Of a DNA stretch of 64,000 nucleotides, positions 1 through 12,637 are shown one piece after another. The position numbers and the translations under genes were made by a program. Source of the DNA: Phaeotremella fagi (taxonomy: Eukaryota > Basidiomycota > Tremellomycetes > Tremellales > Phaeotremellaceae); contig BCHU01000008.1 of assembly GCA_001599715.1 (NCBI GenBank), forward strand, positions 558,001 to 622,000. Direction: 5' to 3'. The notes beneath the pieces are model-generated. The model was not told the origin of the DNA. It saw only the letters and a list, made by a program, of their open reading frames with translations, and ran no database searches. Numbering within the stretch: the stretch's first letter is position 1; each line of letters begins with the position of its first letter.

Positions 1-1125
1 GTCAACACTCCTGGTCAATTTGGAAGACCCGGTTTCTATCCACCACCATCAAGACCTTTCCCCGGTGGATTCCCCCCTTCCAACCCTAACAACGGTCAGA
101 TGGGTAATTTCAATACATCACCTTATTTCTCACCTCAACCACTTCAAAACGTTCCACCTTCACCTTCATCGTTCTCTTCGTTATCACTATCAGATTTAGG
201 TAAAGGTATAGCGTTGAATTCGTTGGCTCCATCGGTACCACTTTACATCGTAACCTTCAAAGCTGGACGTCGAGACGTTTTCTATTGTCCAGATCCAACT
301 TTGTTGATCTCAAACGGTGATAGAGTCATCGTTGAAGCTGATAGAGGAAGTGATTTGGGTTTGGTGGTTTATGATCAGTTGACACCTATCGACGTGAGAG
401 AATGGCAAGAGAAACAGGCGACTGCAACTTTACTCTCGGGGGCTAGTCAACATCAACCACCTGGAATGACGAATAGCAATTCACCTAGATCGGAGGGTAA
501 CGAGTTGAACGTTTTGTTGAGTGGGGTAGGACCTGGGGGTACACAGATGGAAGTCAGTGGGATCGTTTCTGGTAGAGGTCCTTTGGCTAAAGAAATTATG
601 CCAAAGAGAATCTTCGCTAAAGCAGGTCAGGGACCTGAGGAGCAGCAGTGGGTTGTTTTTCATACTTGGATTCGTGGAGAGTTGTGGACTACTGACGTAA
701 GATGCCACCTTTTAGACGGATGATGGAAAAAATGAAAGATGAATACGACGCTATGATGATTTGTCGTGAAAAAGTTATTCAGAGAGGTTTACCTATGCAG
801 ATTGTGGATGCTGAATATCAATGGTGAGTTCAGCTTCACACGAAGAGTTGGGTTTTTATGGGAACTAACCGAACGTAGGGATCGAAGAAAGTTGACTTTC
901 TATTTCAAAGTGAGTGAAGAGTCGACTTGATCGTTTAATTCTGGGTTGAGACTGATTGAATACTTAGGCGGATAAAAGAGTCGATTTCAGAGATCTCACT
1001 AAAGAGAATTTCAGAATTTTCAAGAGGTAGGCGAGAAACTTTATTCGATGGAATTTTTGTTGATCTGAATTTTTAGTCGAATTTGGATGTCGGCGGTTGG
1101 ACGTGATGATCCTAGATCAGGTTGA
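1..1125 (+). CDS. PSP1 C-terminal domain protein (5' partial)
   Basis: The reading frame is open from the first base, so the 5' end lies outside the window. Exons are 1-647, 716-823, 879-909, 968-1026 and 1077-1125, giving 297 visible codons in one frame. The N-terminal part is rich in Pro, Gly, Asn and Ser. The conserved domain starts near LYIVTFKAGRRDVFYC and ends with GLPMQIVDAEYQW, RRKLTFYFKADKRVDF and FKSRIWM, the signature of the PSP1 C-terminal domain (yeast PSP1, a high-copy suppressor of DNA polymerase alpha mutations; related to bacterial RicT). The molecular role in fungi is poorly known. The first intron (648-715) has a GTGGGT donor and a CTGAC branch; it removes a stop and joins GPEEQ to QRMMEKM. 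Assignment to the domain is confident; orthology to yeast PSP1 itself is inferred. Confidence 0.88.
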
Positions 1126-1507
1126 CGTTGGGTGTGTTACGAATGAGATGAGGATACTCGGGAAAATGAAACATGGTTTGGTTCGGTTCGGTTTTGAAGA
1201 AATTTCATTTAATTATATACAAAGAAAAGTAGATTTTTACATGGGTGTTGGGTTGGAGTTGAATTTGATTTCTGTAAGATATAACTTATGGGGGATCGGG
1301 GTGGTTGATTTATCAGAATGATTAAGTAATTATTCGAATTGAATTTGTATTTTTATCATGTATTTGATCAAAGGAGGGACGGGGGTGTATCCATACCTGC
1401 GTGTGATGAGAGGAGGGATTCGAGAAGCAGCAAGTGATAAGACCGGAGGTTTGGGCTGTATATCTTCTCATGACTATAGATCACTTTTTGAGTAGAGTAA
1501 CTACAGT
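1126..1507. other. Intergenic, 382 bp
   Basis: This stretch separates the PSP1-domain gene from the small membrane-protein gene on the same strand. A 74-codon open frame starts inside the last PSP1 exon but has no domain-like content. I see no clear TATA box or repeat. Confidence 0.5.
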
Positions 1508-2040
1508 ATGACTACGAATACCTCAACGACCTCAGCTCCAACAGTCAATTTCCCAAGTCCGACGTTTACGATTAAATTCGTACCCACCTCAACATCAGTT
1601 GAGTCGGGGACAACCACCACCCAATCAAAACAGAATTTCAATTGGCCACTGTTAGTAGAAGTCTTCGTTGGGGTGAGTACAACAAGTTTTTTGTACTGCT
1701 GTACAGCTCACCCGTAAACTTAGTGCGCAGCGATGTTGTTACTTCTCTGTCTAGTCTTCTGTGGACTCCATCGAAGGAAGAATCAGGTTATAGAGTAAGT
1801 CGTAACTCCCGCTTCTGATCCAGTTGGTATTGATATTTGGGGCAAAGATCATCAATAGGTTCCAACACGGAAACTAGACAGATCTCAAGTGGTGGAACTA
1901 CACTTGTTGATGTTCCCCAGCAAAACCATACCAATCCAAGATTAGCCTTTGGTCATCAGCATCAACGGTCTTCTGATTATGCTGGGTCTTTGGGTTCGGA
2001 GGGTAGATATTCCACTTTTGGAAGTTTACATATTGCTTGA
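1508..2040 (+). CDS. Small single-pass membrane protein, Ser/Thr-rich N-terminus
   Basis: I do not recognise a named family. The model has three exons, 1508-1672, 1724-1794 and 1848-2040, giving 142 residues in one frame. The first 45 residues are rich in Thr, Ser and Pro, as in mucin-like ectodomains. A hydrophobic stretch (about residues 48-70, WPLLVEVFVG followed by CAAMLLLLCLVFCGL) is followed by basic HRRKNQ and a polar tail ending in STFGSLHIA. This layout suggests an outside Ser/Thr-rich head, one membrane helix and a cytoplasmic tail. No N-terminal signal peptide is visible. The acceptor of the second intron was chosen because it alone keeps the tail frame; the cag at 1821-1823 gives a stop. 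Function unknown. Confidence 0.6.
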
Positions 2041-2349
2041 GGGATCTGGAATGTTTGGTTCGTGACTTTTTTGGAGGTTTTGTCTTGTGTTTAGATCTTT
2101 GGCGGTTGTATCTGTCTGTACTTTGTATCGTCGTAATCTGTACTACAAGTCAGCCTGACATTTTACGCCCATATGCCGGCTTCGAGTTTACCGAGTACTC
2201 CAATGTTAGGCTCATAGCGTCTGCTTCGCGAGTACTCAACAAAGGTGAATCATATCTCGTATCAACATACCATCTATACCTTCTATCCGTCCAATCATTG
2301 TATACACATATACACAGACACAGAGCAGAGTAGTGGAGTAGCAACTACG
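2041..2349. other. Intergenic, 309 bp upstream of the UBR1-type gene
   Basis: Presumed 3' flank of the membrane-protein gene and promoter/5' leader of the ubiquitin ligase. Frames that continue upstream of the ATG at 2350 are open but carry no conserved residues, so I treat them as leader. Confidence 0.5.
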
Positions 2350-5300
2350 ATGCCCCACCTACCTACCTCATCAGGAGAACCTTCTCGCTCAACACCAACG
2401 GTCCCCGTCTACGGAAACTACAGAGTCCCAGGACCATCATTGTTCACTCTCCCAGCCGACCTCTCCCTCTCCCCAAACCCCAACGACCCCCATCGACAAC
2501 TATTCGATATCCTCGAAACAGCCCATCAAAGAGTCTCAGGTAGATTCTCAACCTCAACCAGAGGTGCAGTCGTTCGACAACTCTTCCTCACCATATGGAG
2601 TAAACCCGAATGGGCAAGGTTGTTCCTCATCAACAGTGATAACAAATATCCTTCTTCTGGGGATGAAGATGAGAACGATTATGAAAGCAAGATACGACAG
2701 AGTGATAGGATTCCTAATTTGAAGAAATTGGATGATTGGACTCATCCGGATATCTTTGATACTTTTTCTTCTTGGAGTTTGAAGGTTTGGCAAGATGGGA
2801 TTGAGAATCGTAGGAAACTTAATGGGAAGAATCCGATTCGAAGAGTTAGACCTGGAACTAGTTGTGGTAAAGTCATGCAAAGATATGAAAGATCTTATAC
2901 CTGCAAGTAAGTCCTGTTCCTCTAATTAACGACTCCATGCTAATGATCTATGCAGAACATGCGCTTTGGATCCTTCTTGTGTCCTCTGTGTAGACTGTTT
3001 CAAAGCTTCAGATCATACAGGCCACGAAGTTCTTTTCGGTCAATCATTCTCCTTCGCAGCTGCATGCGATTGCGGTGACCCTTCAGCTTGGCGTCAAAAT
3101 TCTTCATTAGGTTGTTCACATCATCCACCTCTCCCTCCCGACGTCGAACCTACAATCCATTCAGCAGATTTCATAACAGACAGTTCAGAAATTCCACCTC
3201 AACTCCAACAAGCTTTATACGACACTATCGTCATCTGTCTTGAATATATTATATTGGCGTTTCAACATTCACCTTTACCTTCTGAATTCGGTTTGTTACC
3301 TAAAGACGAGGTTGAGATGAGAAGTGAGAACGCTAAAGGCACTGGTGAACCTAGGGAACGTAGAGGGAAGGGTCCTTGGAGTGTGGTTTTATGGGCTGAT
3401 GAGAAACATGTATCTAAAGAAGTTACTCGACAGATCAGAGACGCTTTGGGAGTTACTAGTTGGGACGTTGCAGAGGGTTGGGCTAAAGAGATTGAACATG
3501 TTGTAAGTCAACTTGGTGGAGGATAGCACTAACGTCTAGGGTCGACGGGTAATGTTAACAACTCCAGATGCACTAAACGCCTTTCATACCGCTTCCATGT
3601 TCCATCAAATCGATCTAGGAGTCTCACTCAGACTAGCAGCTGATACCTGTAAAGAAGAAATCGCAGGGGTAATCATCTCATGGTTAGCCGACATGTGTCA
3701 AAGTACCATTGCAGGGGACGATCAAATCTTCAAGAGATTGTTCTTTCGTGCAGTCAACGAACCTAGAGCTTCGAGATCGATGTTCACTGGTTCATTACTT
3801 GGACCCGATTTGAAAGATCTCCAAGACGATAACTTGGCTGATAACAGTCCTTGTCGAAGATTGGATTGGTTGATGCAACTGGATTCTAGATTGTGGAAGA
3901 AAGCTAAATGGGAGATGAGACAGATTTATTCTGGTTTGCATAGAGTTGATTGGAGGATATGTAAAGAGTTTGGTAGGTTGGTCGTTGGTAGTGGAAACTG
4001 ACACTTTAGCATGTCGTTTCGCACTCAACTATGTTCGCGTTTTTGAACATTACTTGTTCCATGATAGGGATTCAGATACGAATTTAGTTTATTCAATGGC
4101 TTATTTGGTTTTCAGTAACGGTCCCGCTTGCGCTTACGCTACCGAGCGGGTTAATCTATTCACGACGATTCTCGACGTCATACAAGCTTGGTATACGAAC
4201 CAGATCGCCGGTCATCGTCTCATCGTTCCACCTCGTAACATCGATTATTCTGATCTCTTGGGACCTCGAGTAGATACTGAAGCCATCGTTTTCAGAGGTA
4301 AAAAAGGGTTAACTCTTTTCGGTCACTTACGAGCTTTACTTCGACATAAAGAGATTCAACTTTTGTTAGTCTCTTCTCCAACTTTGTTTACCCGGATCTT
4401 GGCTTTTATCAACATGTTCGTCGGGATTCAGACTCAACAACGACAGCTGGGAGATCACATTGATTTCGAAGTCGATTGGCCAAAAGGATTCTCTGTTCTT
4501 GGTGAACTATCAAAATGTAGTCGCGAACTAGGTGAAGCGTTTCGATTGGCTACACCAGATCAACTTTTGAATGGTTTATCAATGGTCACTACAAGGATCT
4601 TGACTGATATGCTGTTGATGACCAACACCTTGGATCAGACACGATACGAAAGACCGAACGAACATGACGTTCAACATGTTTTGGTTTACGGTTCTTCATT
4701 CTCGTTGATGAAAGTTAGTGTAACAAGAATCAAGGCTTTTTCATTTCATCATTATATGAATTTCGTGTTGGCGGAAATGTTGAAGACTTATCGATTGGTC
4801 GTTTCCTCAAAGAAAGGGATGATCTTGAAAGATTTCGTTCAGAATCTGCTGTTACGTTCTGACGATCGTTTGGATACCGAACGTATGAAATTGATGATCA
4901 TAGAATGGCCAATGCAGAGTAAGTCAGGTATGCGATACACTGCTGACGATACAGAACACGTCGTGCTCAGTCAAATTCGTAACAACATGTGGGCTAAAAA
5001 TGGTGTAGCCATGAGAGGTCAATATCATCATTATCGGGAAATCGGGATTCGAGAGGCGACACTTGATCAAGAATTCTTACTGCTGCAATTCGGTTTATGC
5101 GTTTTAGACCCATTAGGTTTCATGACGACTTTGATCGATCGATTCGGCTTGGTCAATTTCTTCAGGGGTGATGTCAATTCCAGAGAGCTTTGGTCGACGT
5201 CGTCGTCCGAACCTGCTCAACGAATCGCTTTGTTTGAAGATTTCATCTTACTCGTTATCCATTTGGTTACGGATACGGCGTCTATCAATGGATTCTCACA

Positions 5301-8300
5301 AGAGCGCGTTACAAGAAGTCATATCGTTCATCAACTTGCTTTGACCTCCCTTACTTATTCGGAAATTATCAAGAAATTACCTGAACGTTCGACTGATCGC
5401 GTCAGTCTTATACCTATTTTGAATGAAATCGCCGATTTCAAAGAACCAACCGAAACTGCTTCAGGTAGTTATTCTTTGAAACCCGAATGTTATCAAGAAG
5501 TCGATCCTTATTGGCATCATTATAGTAGAAATGATCTTCGAGTGGCTATGGATAAATTGGTTTCAAGGGCGAAGAAAATCAATCCATCCATCGAACCAAT
5601 CATTCTACCCCAAACTCTCACTATTCCACCAGAAGGACAACCTTTCGATAACATCGCTGAATTTCTTGGAACACCTTTGGTAGCTCAACTCGTTCATTGG
5701 ACTATAGCTCATTGTATGGTCATCGCTGATCCAACGAAATGGGCTGGATTGAAATTACCCGACGGTACACCTACAACTTGGGCTGTCCCTCAGATGGAAG
5801 TCTTACTCGATTTAGGTTTACAACTTGCTCTACTTGGTCTGCAAGTTTCACCGGCGACGTTTGCCATTTCATCACTTGATGTCGTTGAGCAATCTGGTTC
5901 TATGAGTATATTCCAGAATCTTTGGTACATGCAGACTATCGACGCATTCAAGGCATTCAGACCTAAAGTCGATTACATCTTATCGATCATTGTTGAAAAC
6001 CTACCTCGGGAGTATACGGCGGATTATCGACAACAACGAGAAACCGATAGTTTAGCAGAGTCAAAGGCTAAACCCAATGCAAATGACGCTAAAGCTGCTG
6101 CTGCTGCTCGACAAAAAATGATCATGGCATCTTTCGCTAAGCAACAAGCTGATTTCGCGCTTTCGATGCCGGACGATGAGGATGATGAAGATTTGATTGA
6201 AGATGAACCGGAATCATTTGGATCTTGTATTGTTTGTCAAGATGACGTTAACGTCAAACAACCTGGTGGAATGTTGGCTCTCATCCAACCTAGTCGAATA
6301 TTACGAGACGCTGTTTACGATAGGGATTGGTTTGACGAAACTTTACTCACACCTACTTCACTGGACAAGGCGACTCGATATCAACGATTTGGTCTCGGTG
6401 ACACACCTGAACCAGCTTCGACCGATGGTTATCCCTCGACAAATTTGAAATTCGGAGTCTACGTTTCAGCATGTTCTCATCTCATGCACGAAGCTTGTAT
6501 GGCTAATTACTTCGATGCTACCAAGAATAGACATTCTGTTCAACTACAAAGACATCAACCGGAGAACGCTGTTCGACAAGAATTCCTTTGTCCCCTGTGT
6601 AAAAGTTTGAGTAACGTTTTGATACCGGTCGACACGACTGCTATGCCACTCAAATCTCCGATCTCGAGTAAACATCCCGGTAAACCTGTACCTTTATCTG
6701 AAAAAATCCGAGACGTATCTCAAGAAGGTTTATTGAAGGTTTCGGATAGTGCCAAGATCTGGGATCATCATGTAGAAACTGGTGAATTGGTACCTTGGTT
6801 CTCAGATTGTGAATTCCATCGACATTCGTTGGATCCATCTCATCGTAAACATCACATGAGAAGTATCGGGAAAATGGTAGAAAGAAGTCGTGGATTACTT
6901 CGAGCGTTATCTGAACAATCTCAACGAATCCGACAGAAGAAAACTCATCTTTATCTACCTGATGACCTTATCGCTTATACCATCTCGGTTTGTGAGGTCA
7001 CCCAAAGGGGTTTACGTGGTCAAGGTCGAAGTGTCGCCGAACAGATTCCTGAAGTTTCACTGAAACTCATTCAGAAACTTATCGGAAGTCTTCAATTGGA
7101 ATTGGATCTTTTCTTTGGTCTTCGATACGATCGAACGGCACTTCGAGTTGGAATTTTCGCTCGTTTCTTACCTGACTATTATCGGGCTCATGTGCTACCT
7201 TCACCAGTTTTACTTCGACCACCCTTGGGTTTGGTAATTGAAACCGCTGCCTTGGCTCCTGATTTGTTACAGGCGGTTATCGTCATGAGTTATTATGCTG
7301 AACTCGCTCGTGTCATGTTAGGACTTTCTGTTTTGATCAAACGATCTCTTACCAGGGCCAACGCTTCTCCTCGATCTTCACCGCCCGATGATCCTGATCT
7401 ACAAGACGCGCTGGGTATATTCGAAAATTTCCGTCCGCTGATGCTCGCCGTTCTTCGAAACGCTGGACCATATGTGGACACTGAAGGTGTATTAAACTCA
7501 GTCTCGGACGAGATCCTTTCGAAATTACTCTATTCGCATACGTTACCGTTCCTTCGTCGATGTGCTATCATCTATTACGCTGTCAATTCGACTTATCCGG
7601 TCGTAGATCCAGAGTTGATAGTGTATGATGGTTGCGAGTATAACAGGCTGTTATCGTTGTTAGCTATACCGAGACCGAAAGAAACACTCAGTAACGCGAC
7701 AGCGACAGAAACTTCGATAGTTAACAGATGGTTAGCCCAATGGCATTCACAAGCTAAAATCATCCCTGCACTCGAATATCCTGGTACATACGAACTCGTC
7801 AGATTACCACGTTCGTTCGAAGATCTAGTCATGAAATATGCCGAAAAGAAATGTGGGAAATGTTCGATTAAACCGACGTATCCTGCTTTGTGTCTGAATT
7901 GTGGGACGCTGGTTTGTCTGGGTGGCGATTGTTGTATGGAGGGTGAACAGGGTGAATGTAATTTACATATGAGAGAGTGAGTGGTTTTTAATTTTGAATA
8001 TTGATGAGTCTGATTGAAATGTTTGTTTAGGTGCGGAGCTGTTGTTGGGATGTTTGTTGATATTAAACGATGGATGATATTGTATCTCTACGCTGGGTCA
8101 GGTAGTTTCGCCAGTATGCCATATTTAGATTCACATGGTGAACTTGATCCTTCGATGAGGTAAGTCACGTTCATTCAGCTAAACCAATGATGATGAGCTA
8201 ATCCCAATCCTCATTTAGACGCGGTCATAGACAATACCTCAATATCAGCAGACTGGACGAATTACGTAGAGCAGTTTGGTTACAGCATTCAATACCTACT

Positions 8301-8357
8301 TTGACAGCTCGAAGATTGGAATTGGCGACTGACGGAGGTGGATGGGGTTGTCTGTAG
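2350..8357 (+). CDS. UBR1: UBR1-type E3 ubiquitin ligase (N-recognin)
   Basis: This is the recognition E3 of the N-degron pathway: it binds destabilising N-terminal residues and ubiquitinates the substrate with a RAD6-type E2. Exons 2350-2906, 2956-3502, 3540-3972, 4010-7976, 8031-8159 and 8219-8357 give 1923 aa, close to yeast UBR1 (1950). The UBR-box zinc finger spans about residues 170-245 (RPGTSCGKVMQRYERSYTC, then CVLCVDCFKASDHTGH and CDCGDPSAW). A RING-type finger begins near residue 1250 (CIVCQDD), continues with CSHLMHEAC and closes with FLCPLC near 1373. The C-terminus has GMFVDIK, PYLDSHGELDPSMR and DGGGW, typical of the family. Introns 3503-3539 and 3973-4009 are each only 37 nt. 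The upstream in-frame ATG at 2245 is in poor context and I start at 2350. Confidence 0.93.
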
Positions 8358-8572
8358 AGAAGTTTCTTAGATGGGGGTCAGAAGTTTCCTTTTTCTCTTT
8401 TAGGTTTGGTTCCATTAGCATTTGTAGCATTAGCCAACGAACGGAATTATCATGCATTTCATGTTAGAATTGGGTGCGTTGGTTATTCTCCGCATGATTT
8501 TGAGGGGGCCGGTAGTATTGACAGAAAGAGTATCATGACTACTGGGTCTGTTTGAGTACAGAATATATATGT

Positions 8573-9529
8573 TTAGATGACGGTTTTGTCTATCGCTGTG
8601 ATTTCTTCTTGTGTAAGTACTAGATCACCTGTTTTGACATAACCTTCGGTCCTAGAGGGTGAGGTAGACGAAGTGAAGATAACGTGACTGGTAGGAATTA
8701 GTATATGCTTCTCAAAGGGATCCAAATTTACCCTTTCGATCTAGTCCAAGCCAAAAGAACCTGATCAGCAGATAAACCCCTATCCAGAACTATTGATCCC
8801 AACACATCGTTCAATTTTTGGTTGGTGGTAGTATCCCATAACGGTTTGAGTGAAGAATAAGCTCCAACGACGATCTGATTTTCTTTCATGTATCTCAACA
8901 AAGGTTCGAGCTCTGAAATGAGGTTTGGATTGTATAAAATCATGTTGAGTGATGGTTTTATTCTACATGATTCGGTGATTTCTTTTATCTCTTCCAAGCC
9001 GAATCTACAGTATCGTTGAATTAGCAAATACAAAATAGGATGGACTTACGCTGAAAGTCCAATATGTTTCGCTAAACCTAAATCATGTATTTCTTCCATC
9101 TGCCTCCAAGCTCCTTTAAGATCCCCTTGGCATGTTGGTACATGGTGAATAACATACATATCCACGTAATCCACTCCTAAGTTCTTTAGACTTTCTTTAC
9201 ATGATTGAAGAACACTGATATCCTTGTCGCTCCATTTTGTGGTTATCCATATATCATTACGGGAGATACCAGATTCTCTGATGGCATCCCCAACATCTTT
9301 TTCATTTCTGTATTCTAAGGATGAACGGTTATCACCGTTGGAAGGTTCCATGATATGGTAAGAGTTACTTACGTTGAGCTGTATCGAGGTGTCGGAAACC
9401 AGTTTCCAAAGCGAACTTTAAATCGCTCGTGGTCTTCGCTACTGCATTTTCAGATCTACGAGTAGCAGATCCAAATGCTATTTGAGGTATCAAGCCTCCG
9501 TCATTCAAATTTATCTCTCCCCATACCAT
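8573..9529 (-). CDS. Aldo/keto reductase (AKR family)
   Basis: A cytosolic NAD(P)H-dependent aldehyde/ketone reductase of the compact AKR type. Four exons (9529-9373, 9314-9050, 9004-8732, 8687-8573) give 269 aa. The catalytic tetrad is visible: Asp and Tyr in FRHLDTAQQYRNE, Lys in IWITTKWSD and His in YVIHHVP. The C-terminal cofactor-binding segment reads LLAWTRSKG followed by FTSSTSPSRTEGY, where AKRs usually have a PxSxxxxR(I/L) motif binding the 2'-phosphate of NADPH. The last intron (8731-8688) is needed to reach this segment; without it the frame stops right after WTRSKG. The gene ends convergently about 215 bp from the UBR1-type gene. Substrate unknown. Confidence 0.85.
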
Positions 9530-9991
9530 TGTCGTTTTCGAGTCAATAGTTTGAAATGAAGTGGAGTTAAGATGTCAGTGGTTGGTCGGTCGGTCACTCC
9601 GGTGACTAACCTCTCACGCGATCGACTCGAGGCACTCGACACCGACTGGTTTTTGTACGATCACCTTTCAGTCAGATCATCAGAGTTGTATCTACGCCAT
9701 TCGATCGATCACTCAATTTTGACCAATGTCCGGTCCAGTAGGAATTTTCTCTTTCCCATACGATACCGTATCCTCATCCTGGTCAGTCAAACTTTAGTGG
9801 CATTTTCTAACATTACTTTTCGGTTGGCTTCTTTCAACACCGATGTCCATCCGTTGTTATCACGCACATGATGCATTTATAGATCCTTTCATGATCCTGA
9901 TGCCTTCTTTCGTTGGTAAGAATGTGCTTATACATGCTGCAATCGACCTCACCCTGCCTTCCTCTAGTTTCTCATTTTAACTGCCCACAAG
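9530..9991. promoter_or_regulatory. Divergent intergenic region between AKR and F-box-like genes
   Basis: A 462-bp bidirectional promoter region. It contains a 99-codon open frame (9572-9871) with no conserved features, which I do not accept as a gene. No convincing TATA box is seen. Confidence 0.45.
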
Positions 9992-11262
9992 ATGAGCTTA
10001 ATCGCCAGCAGCTCCAGAACCCCAATGTCAACAATCCAGAACGTTTCCGAACAAGCCGGTCTTCTTCTGAGCTTACCGACAGAATTGGTAATAAAAATTG
10101 CCGAATTCGTTAGGAACCCAGACCCGTTAGATATCCGTGTGGCCACCAAGAAAATGGTTTCCCAGAAGCATCTATTCAATCTAGCCTTGACGAATCCAGT
10201 GAGTTGCATTAGTGGTACAAGTGAATCTTTGAGGTGCTAATCCTTATATGTTAGACGCTCAACCAACTTACAGAAGAGGTACTCTATCGTTCCCCTGTTG
10301 TCAGTAATTTCACAAACTTCCTTCTGGGACAGATTGGGAGATCGGAGAGTAGAGAGTTGTGTTCTATACTGAATAGCAAAAACGCCTTTGCTATTCCAAA
10401 CTCGATGTCAGAGCGAAAGAAAAGACAATTGAGCTACACGGTCAATCTTCGCCTACTCACCAGAGGGGGAAAACCAACGAAATCACAATCGTTTGTGGAA
10501 CTTTCTATTGATGATAGAGAAGACATCGACGATTGGTCCTATATTTTCAAGCAGGAGGAGGTGGGCAAGATCTTCCAGCGACTTTCAACTATCTCATTCT
10601 GTGCTGACACAAGGCTTCCACCCAATGAAGAGCATCATGACTTTGAATATTTTCAAGATAATTTCGGTTTTTTCGAGACAGATTATCAATTGGCGCTTGT
10701 TGACGCCGTAAGAGCAGCTTCGAAATTCAAGGAGGCAGGGATTCACACTATTTGTACAGGAACTTTTTGCAAGCGCCGTTCGAGTGGCCTGCCTACGAAG
10801 CTTTCAACATTCAAAGACAATTTAAAGATTATCCATCACTTTCCCGCTCTAGGTACGATGGAAGAAAAGCTCAGAAGCCAGTTCTACGTCCTTCCAAGAG
10901 CTCACAACATAATTCTTCTTCCAAACGAGGACCTTGACTCCAAGGAAACATCTCTCGACAGAATTGGACCGGTGATCACTGAGGCATTGTCTGTACTATC
11001 CGTTGCCATGGACCGTGCAGTGAATGTCAAGAAGGTCAAACAAAATCGAGAATACATATTCGAGACAATCCCTAGGGAGACGTCGTTCACTTTCTACAGT
11101 GCTCATGCTGAAAAATCAACAGGTGTACAGAAAGACGAGGGTCAAACTTGGGAAGATGGGGTCTATCAGGTTTTCGCTGAATCAGAATTGAAATTTGATT
11201 TAGATCGTATCACCTGCAAGAATTGGTCCGCTTGGTCAGAGTGTCCCGCATGTGGGTACTAG
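9992..11262 (+). CDS. F-box-like protein of unknown function
   Basis: Two exons, 9992-10198 and 10255-11262, give 404 aa. The N-terminal segment (LLSLPTELVIKIAEFV, then HLFNLALTNPTLNQLTEEVLYR) looks like a degenerate F-box: Leu-Pro-x-Glu at the start and a leucine-rich helical end. F-box proteins recruit substrates to SCF ubiquitin ligases through SKP1. The remainder (about residues 110-404) has no repeat or domain I can name; it ends in CPACGY. Many fungal F-box-like proteins of this kind are lineage-specific. The intron (10199-10254) joins TNP to TLNQL within the presumed F-box, which supports the splice. Confidence 0.6.
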
Positions 11263-11988
11263 TACTTTTTCCCAAGAAGTGTGGTTTTGTGTTCTTCGGT
11301 GTTTTATTTTGCGGATGGTATCAGATTTGTAGCTTCTTTTCCTGGTGTGTATAAAGGATTCTCAATGGGTGTCTCCTATTTAATATCAATGTTATCTTAG
11401 AGGTGATGTACAGTATATATCAAGGTCAAGTGTCAATGACGAGAAAGTATGTTCATAGCGGGAAGATAATGCTGAAATTGTAGTCATTAAAGGCAAAAGA
11501 AAATGCACTTGAGATAACATCCGTCAAGTTTTCAATGGTCAAAAGTTCTTGTTGATACCGAAGAGAACTTGTGCATTTAAACCTGAAGTCGCTGAAGTCG
11601 AAAAGAAGTTGAAGTCCTCGTCTAAATTCAACCTTTCTTTCCGACAACTTCTGATTTGGACCCACAGTATATGAAAGACGTAAAGTAGCAGGGCTCCTAC
11701 AGTACACTAAGGGGGAAGTCTTGATACAAAGGAAAGCTAGTTTCCAGTTGCGCTAGAAGATTACATCATAAATCCATTGAGAAATCCTTTGTATCAATCT
11801 TTGAGCACACCATAATCGTCTGCGACGACCTCCTTTTACTTCTTTGCCTTCCTCAGACATATTGAGAATGGGGAATTAAGTATATGAGAATGATGACTTG
11901 AGGGAGAAAGTTGTCTTCCAAGAATTATTCTTCTACCTCCCACCTGTTCATCTGATCAAAGCTTATAATCGGCCTAAAGTCTAACAAT
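11263..11988. other. Intergenic, 726 bp
   Basis: AT-rich region between the F-box-like gene and the next unknown gene. It has an 84-codon antisense open frame (11707-11453) with no conserved features. I see no RNA gene or repeat. Confidence 0.45.
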
Positions 11989-12606
11989 ATGCCAAATACC
12001 AAACTCAACTACACCCCAGGCACAGATCACAACTACCCAGAAAAGGTTACCTATTGTGGTGACTATGCAGTCAGTAACATAGCTGCAAATCTCGATACTT
12101 GGATCAAAGAAGAAGAAGAATGGGGTTTCTTATCTTCCGACCTCAGAAACACGCCTCTCGTCCAGAAAAACAATTCAGTCTACGCCATTGATAGAGAAGA
12201 CTCAAATTTTGAGTTCGTAGCCGCAGCCAGTGATGCCAAGGTGTTGATGAAGTTTTCAAGAGGTGCTGGGTTTAGCGAGGATGAGAGGGAGTTAACTTCA
12301 ATATGTCTTCCTATCGACATCAACACCACCACCACCAAATCTCTTGCTCATTCAATGGTCGATGACTCGTTCAAGACTATTAGTAGTTACAACACGGCTA
12401 CTGAGTCCAAACTCCCCTTTCCATTTGGCGAGGATCAAGGTTCAGCCATCGACAAAGCTCGTCAACTTACTTCCGCTCTTGGCAAACATGGTATCTTTTT
12501 CAAAGTAGGGGGTAAAATGGTAAAAGCGGAGATGGATGCTTACGGTATCGCACGCATAGAAAGAACAGACTCGACACATTATGAACTTAAACTTAATTTT
12601 AATTAG
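11989..12606 (+). CDS. Hypothetical protein, 205 aa
   Basis: A single uninterrupted frame starting MPNTKLNYTPGTDHNY and ending ELKLNFN. I do not recognise it. It has no signal peptide or membrane segment, one Cys near the start (TYCGDYAV) and one mid-protein (SICLPIDI), and a threonine run (TTTT) near residue 110. In size and style it resembles the small lineage-specific proteins at 26-35 kb, but I see no residue-level similarity to them. Its stop lies only 31 bp before the first possible ATG of the DNA polymerase eta gene on the same strand, which is unusually tight. Absence of introns is also unusual here. It is probably a real gene because the frame is long and codon use looks normal. Confidence 0.6.
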   Translation: MPNTKLNYTPGTDHNYPEKVTYCGDYAVSNIAANLDTWIKEEEEWGFLSSDLRNTPLVQKNNSVYAIDREDSNFEFVAAASDAKVLMKFSRGAGFSEDERELTSICLPIDINTTTTKSLAHSMVDDSFKTISSYNTATESKLPFPFGEDQGSAIDKARQLTSALGKHGIFFKVGGKMVKAEMDAYGIARIERTDSTHYELKLNFN

Positions 12607-12637
12607 TCGTTTGTGGTTCTTTGATAGGTTTTGTACA

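Noticed and set aside
1097..1321. 74-codon frame starting inside the last PSP1 exon
   Set aside because: Wrong frame relative to FKSRIWM and no domain-like residues.
8403..8552. Open frame after the UBR1-type stop (LVPLAFVALANERNYHAFHV...) that could be joined through a GTCTGT donor
   Set aside because: The protein already ends in the family's usual DGGGW plus a few residues, the donor is poor, and the frame adds nothing conserved.
9572..9871. 99-codon frame in the divergent AKR/F-box promoter region
   Set aside because: Low-information composition, no start context and no plausible product.
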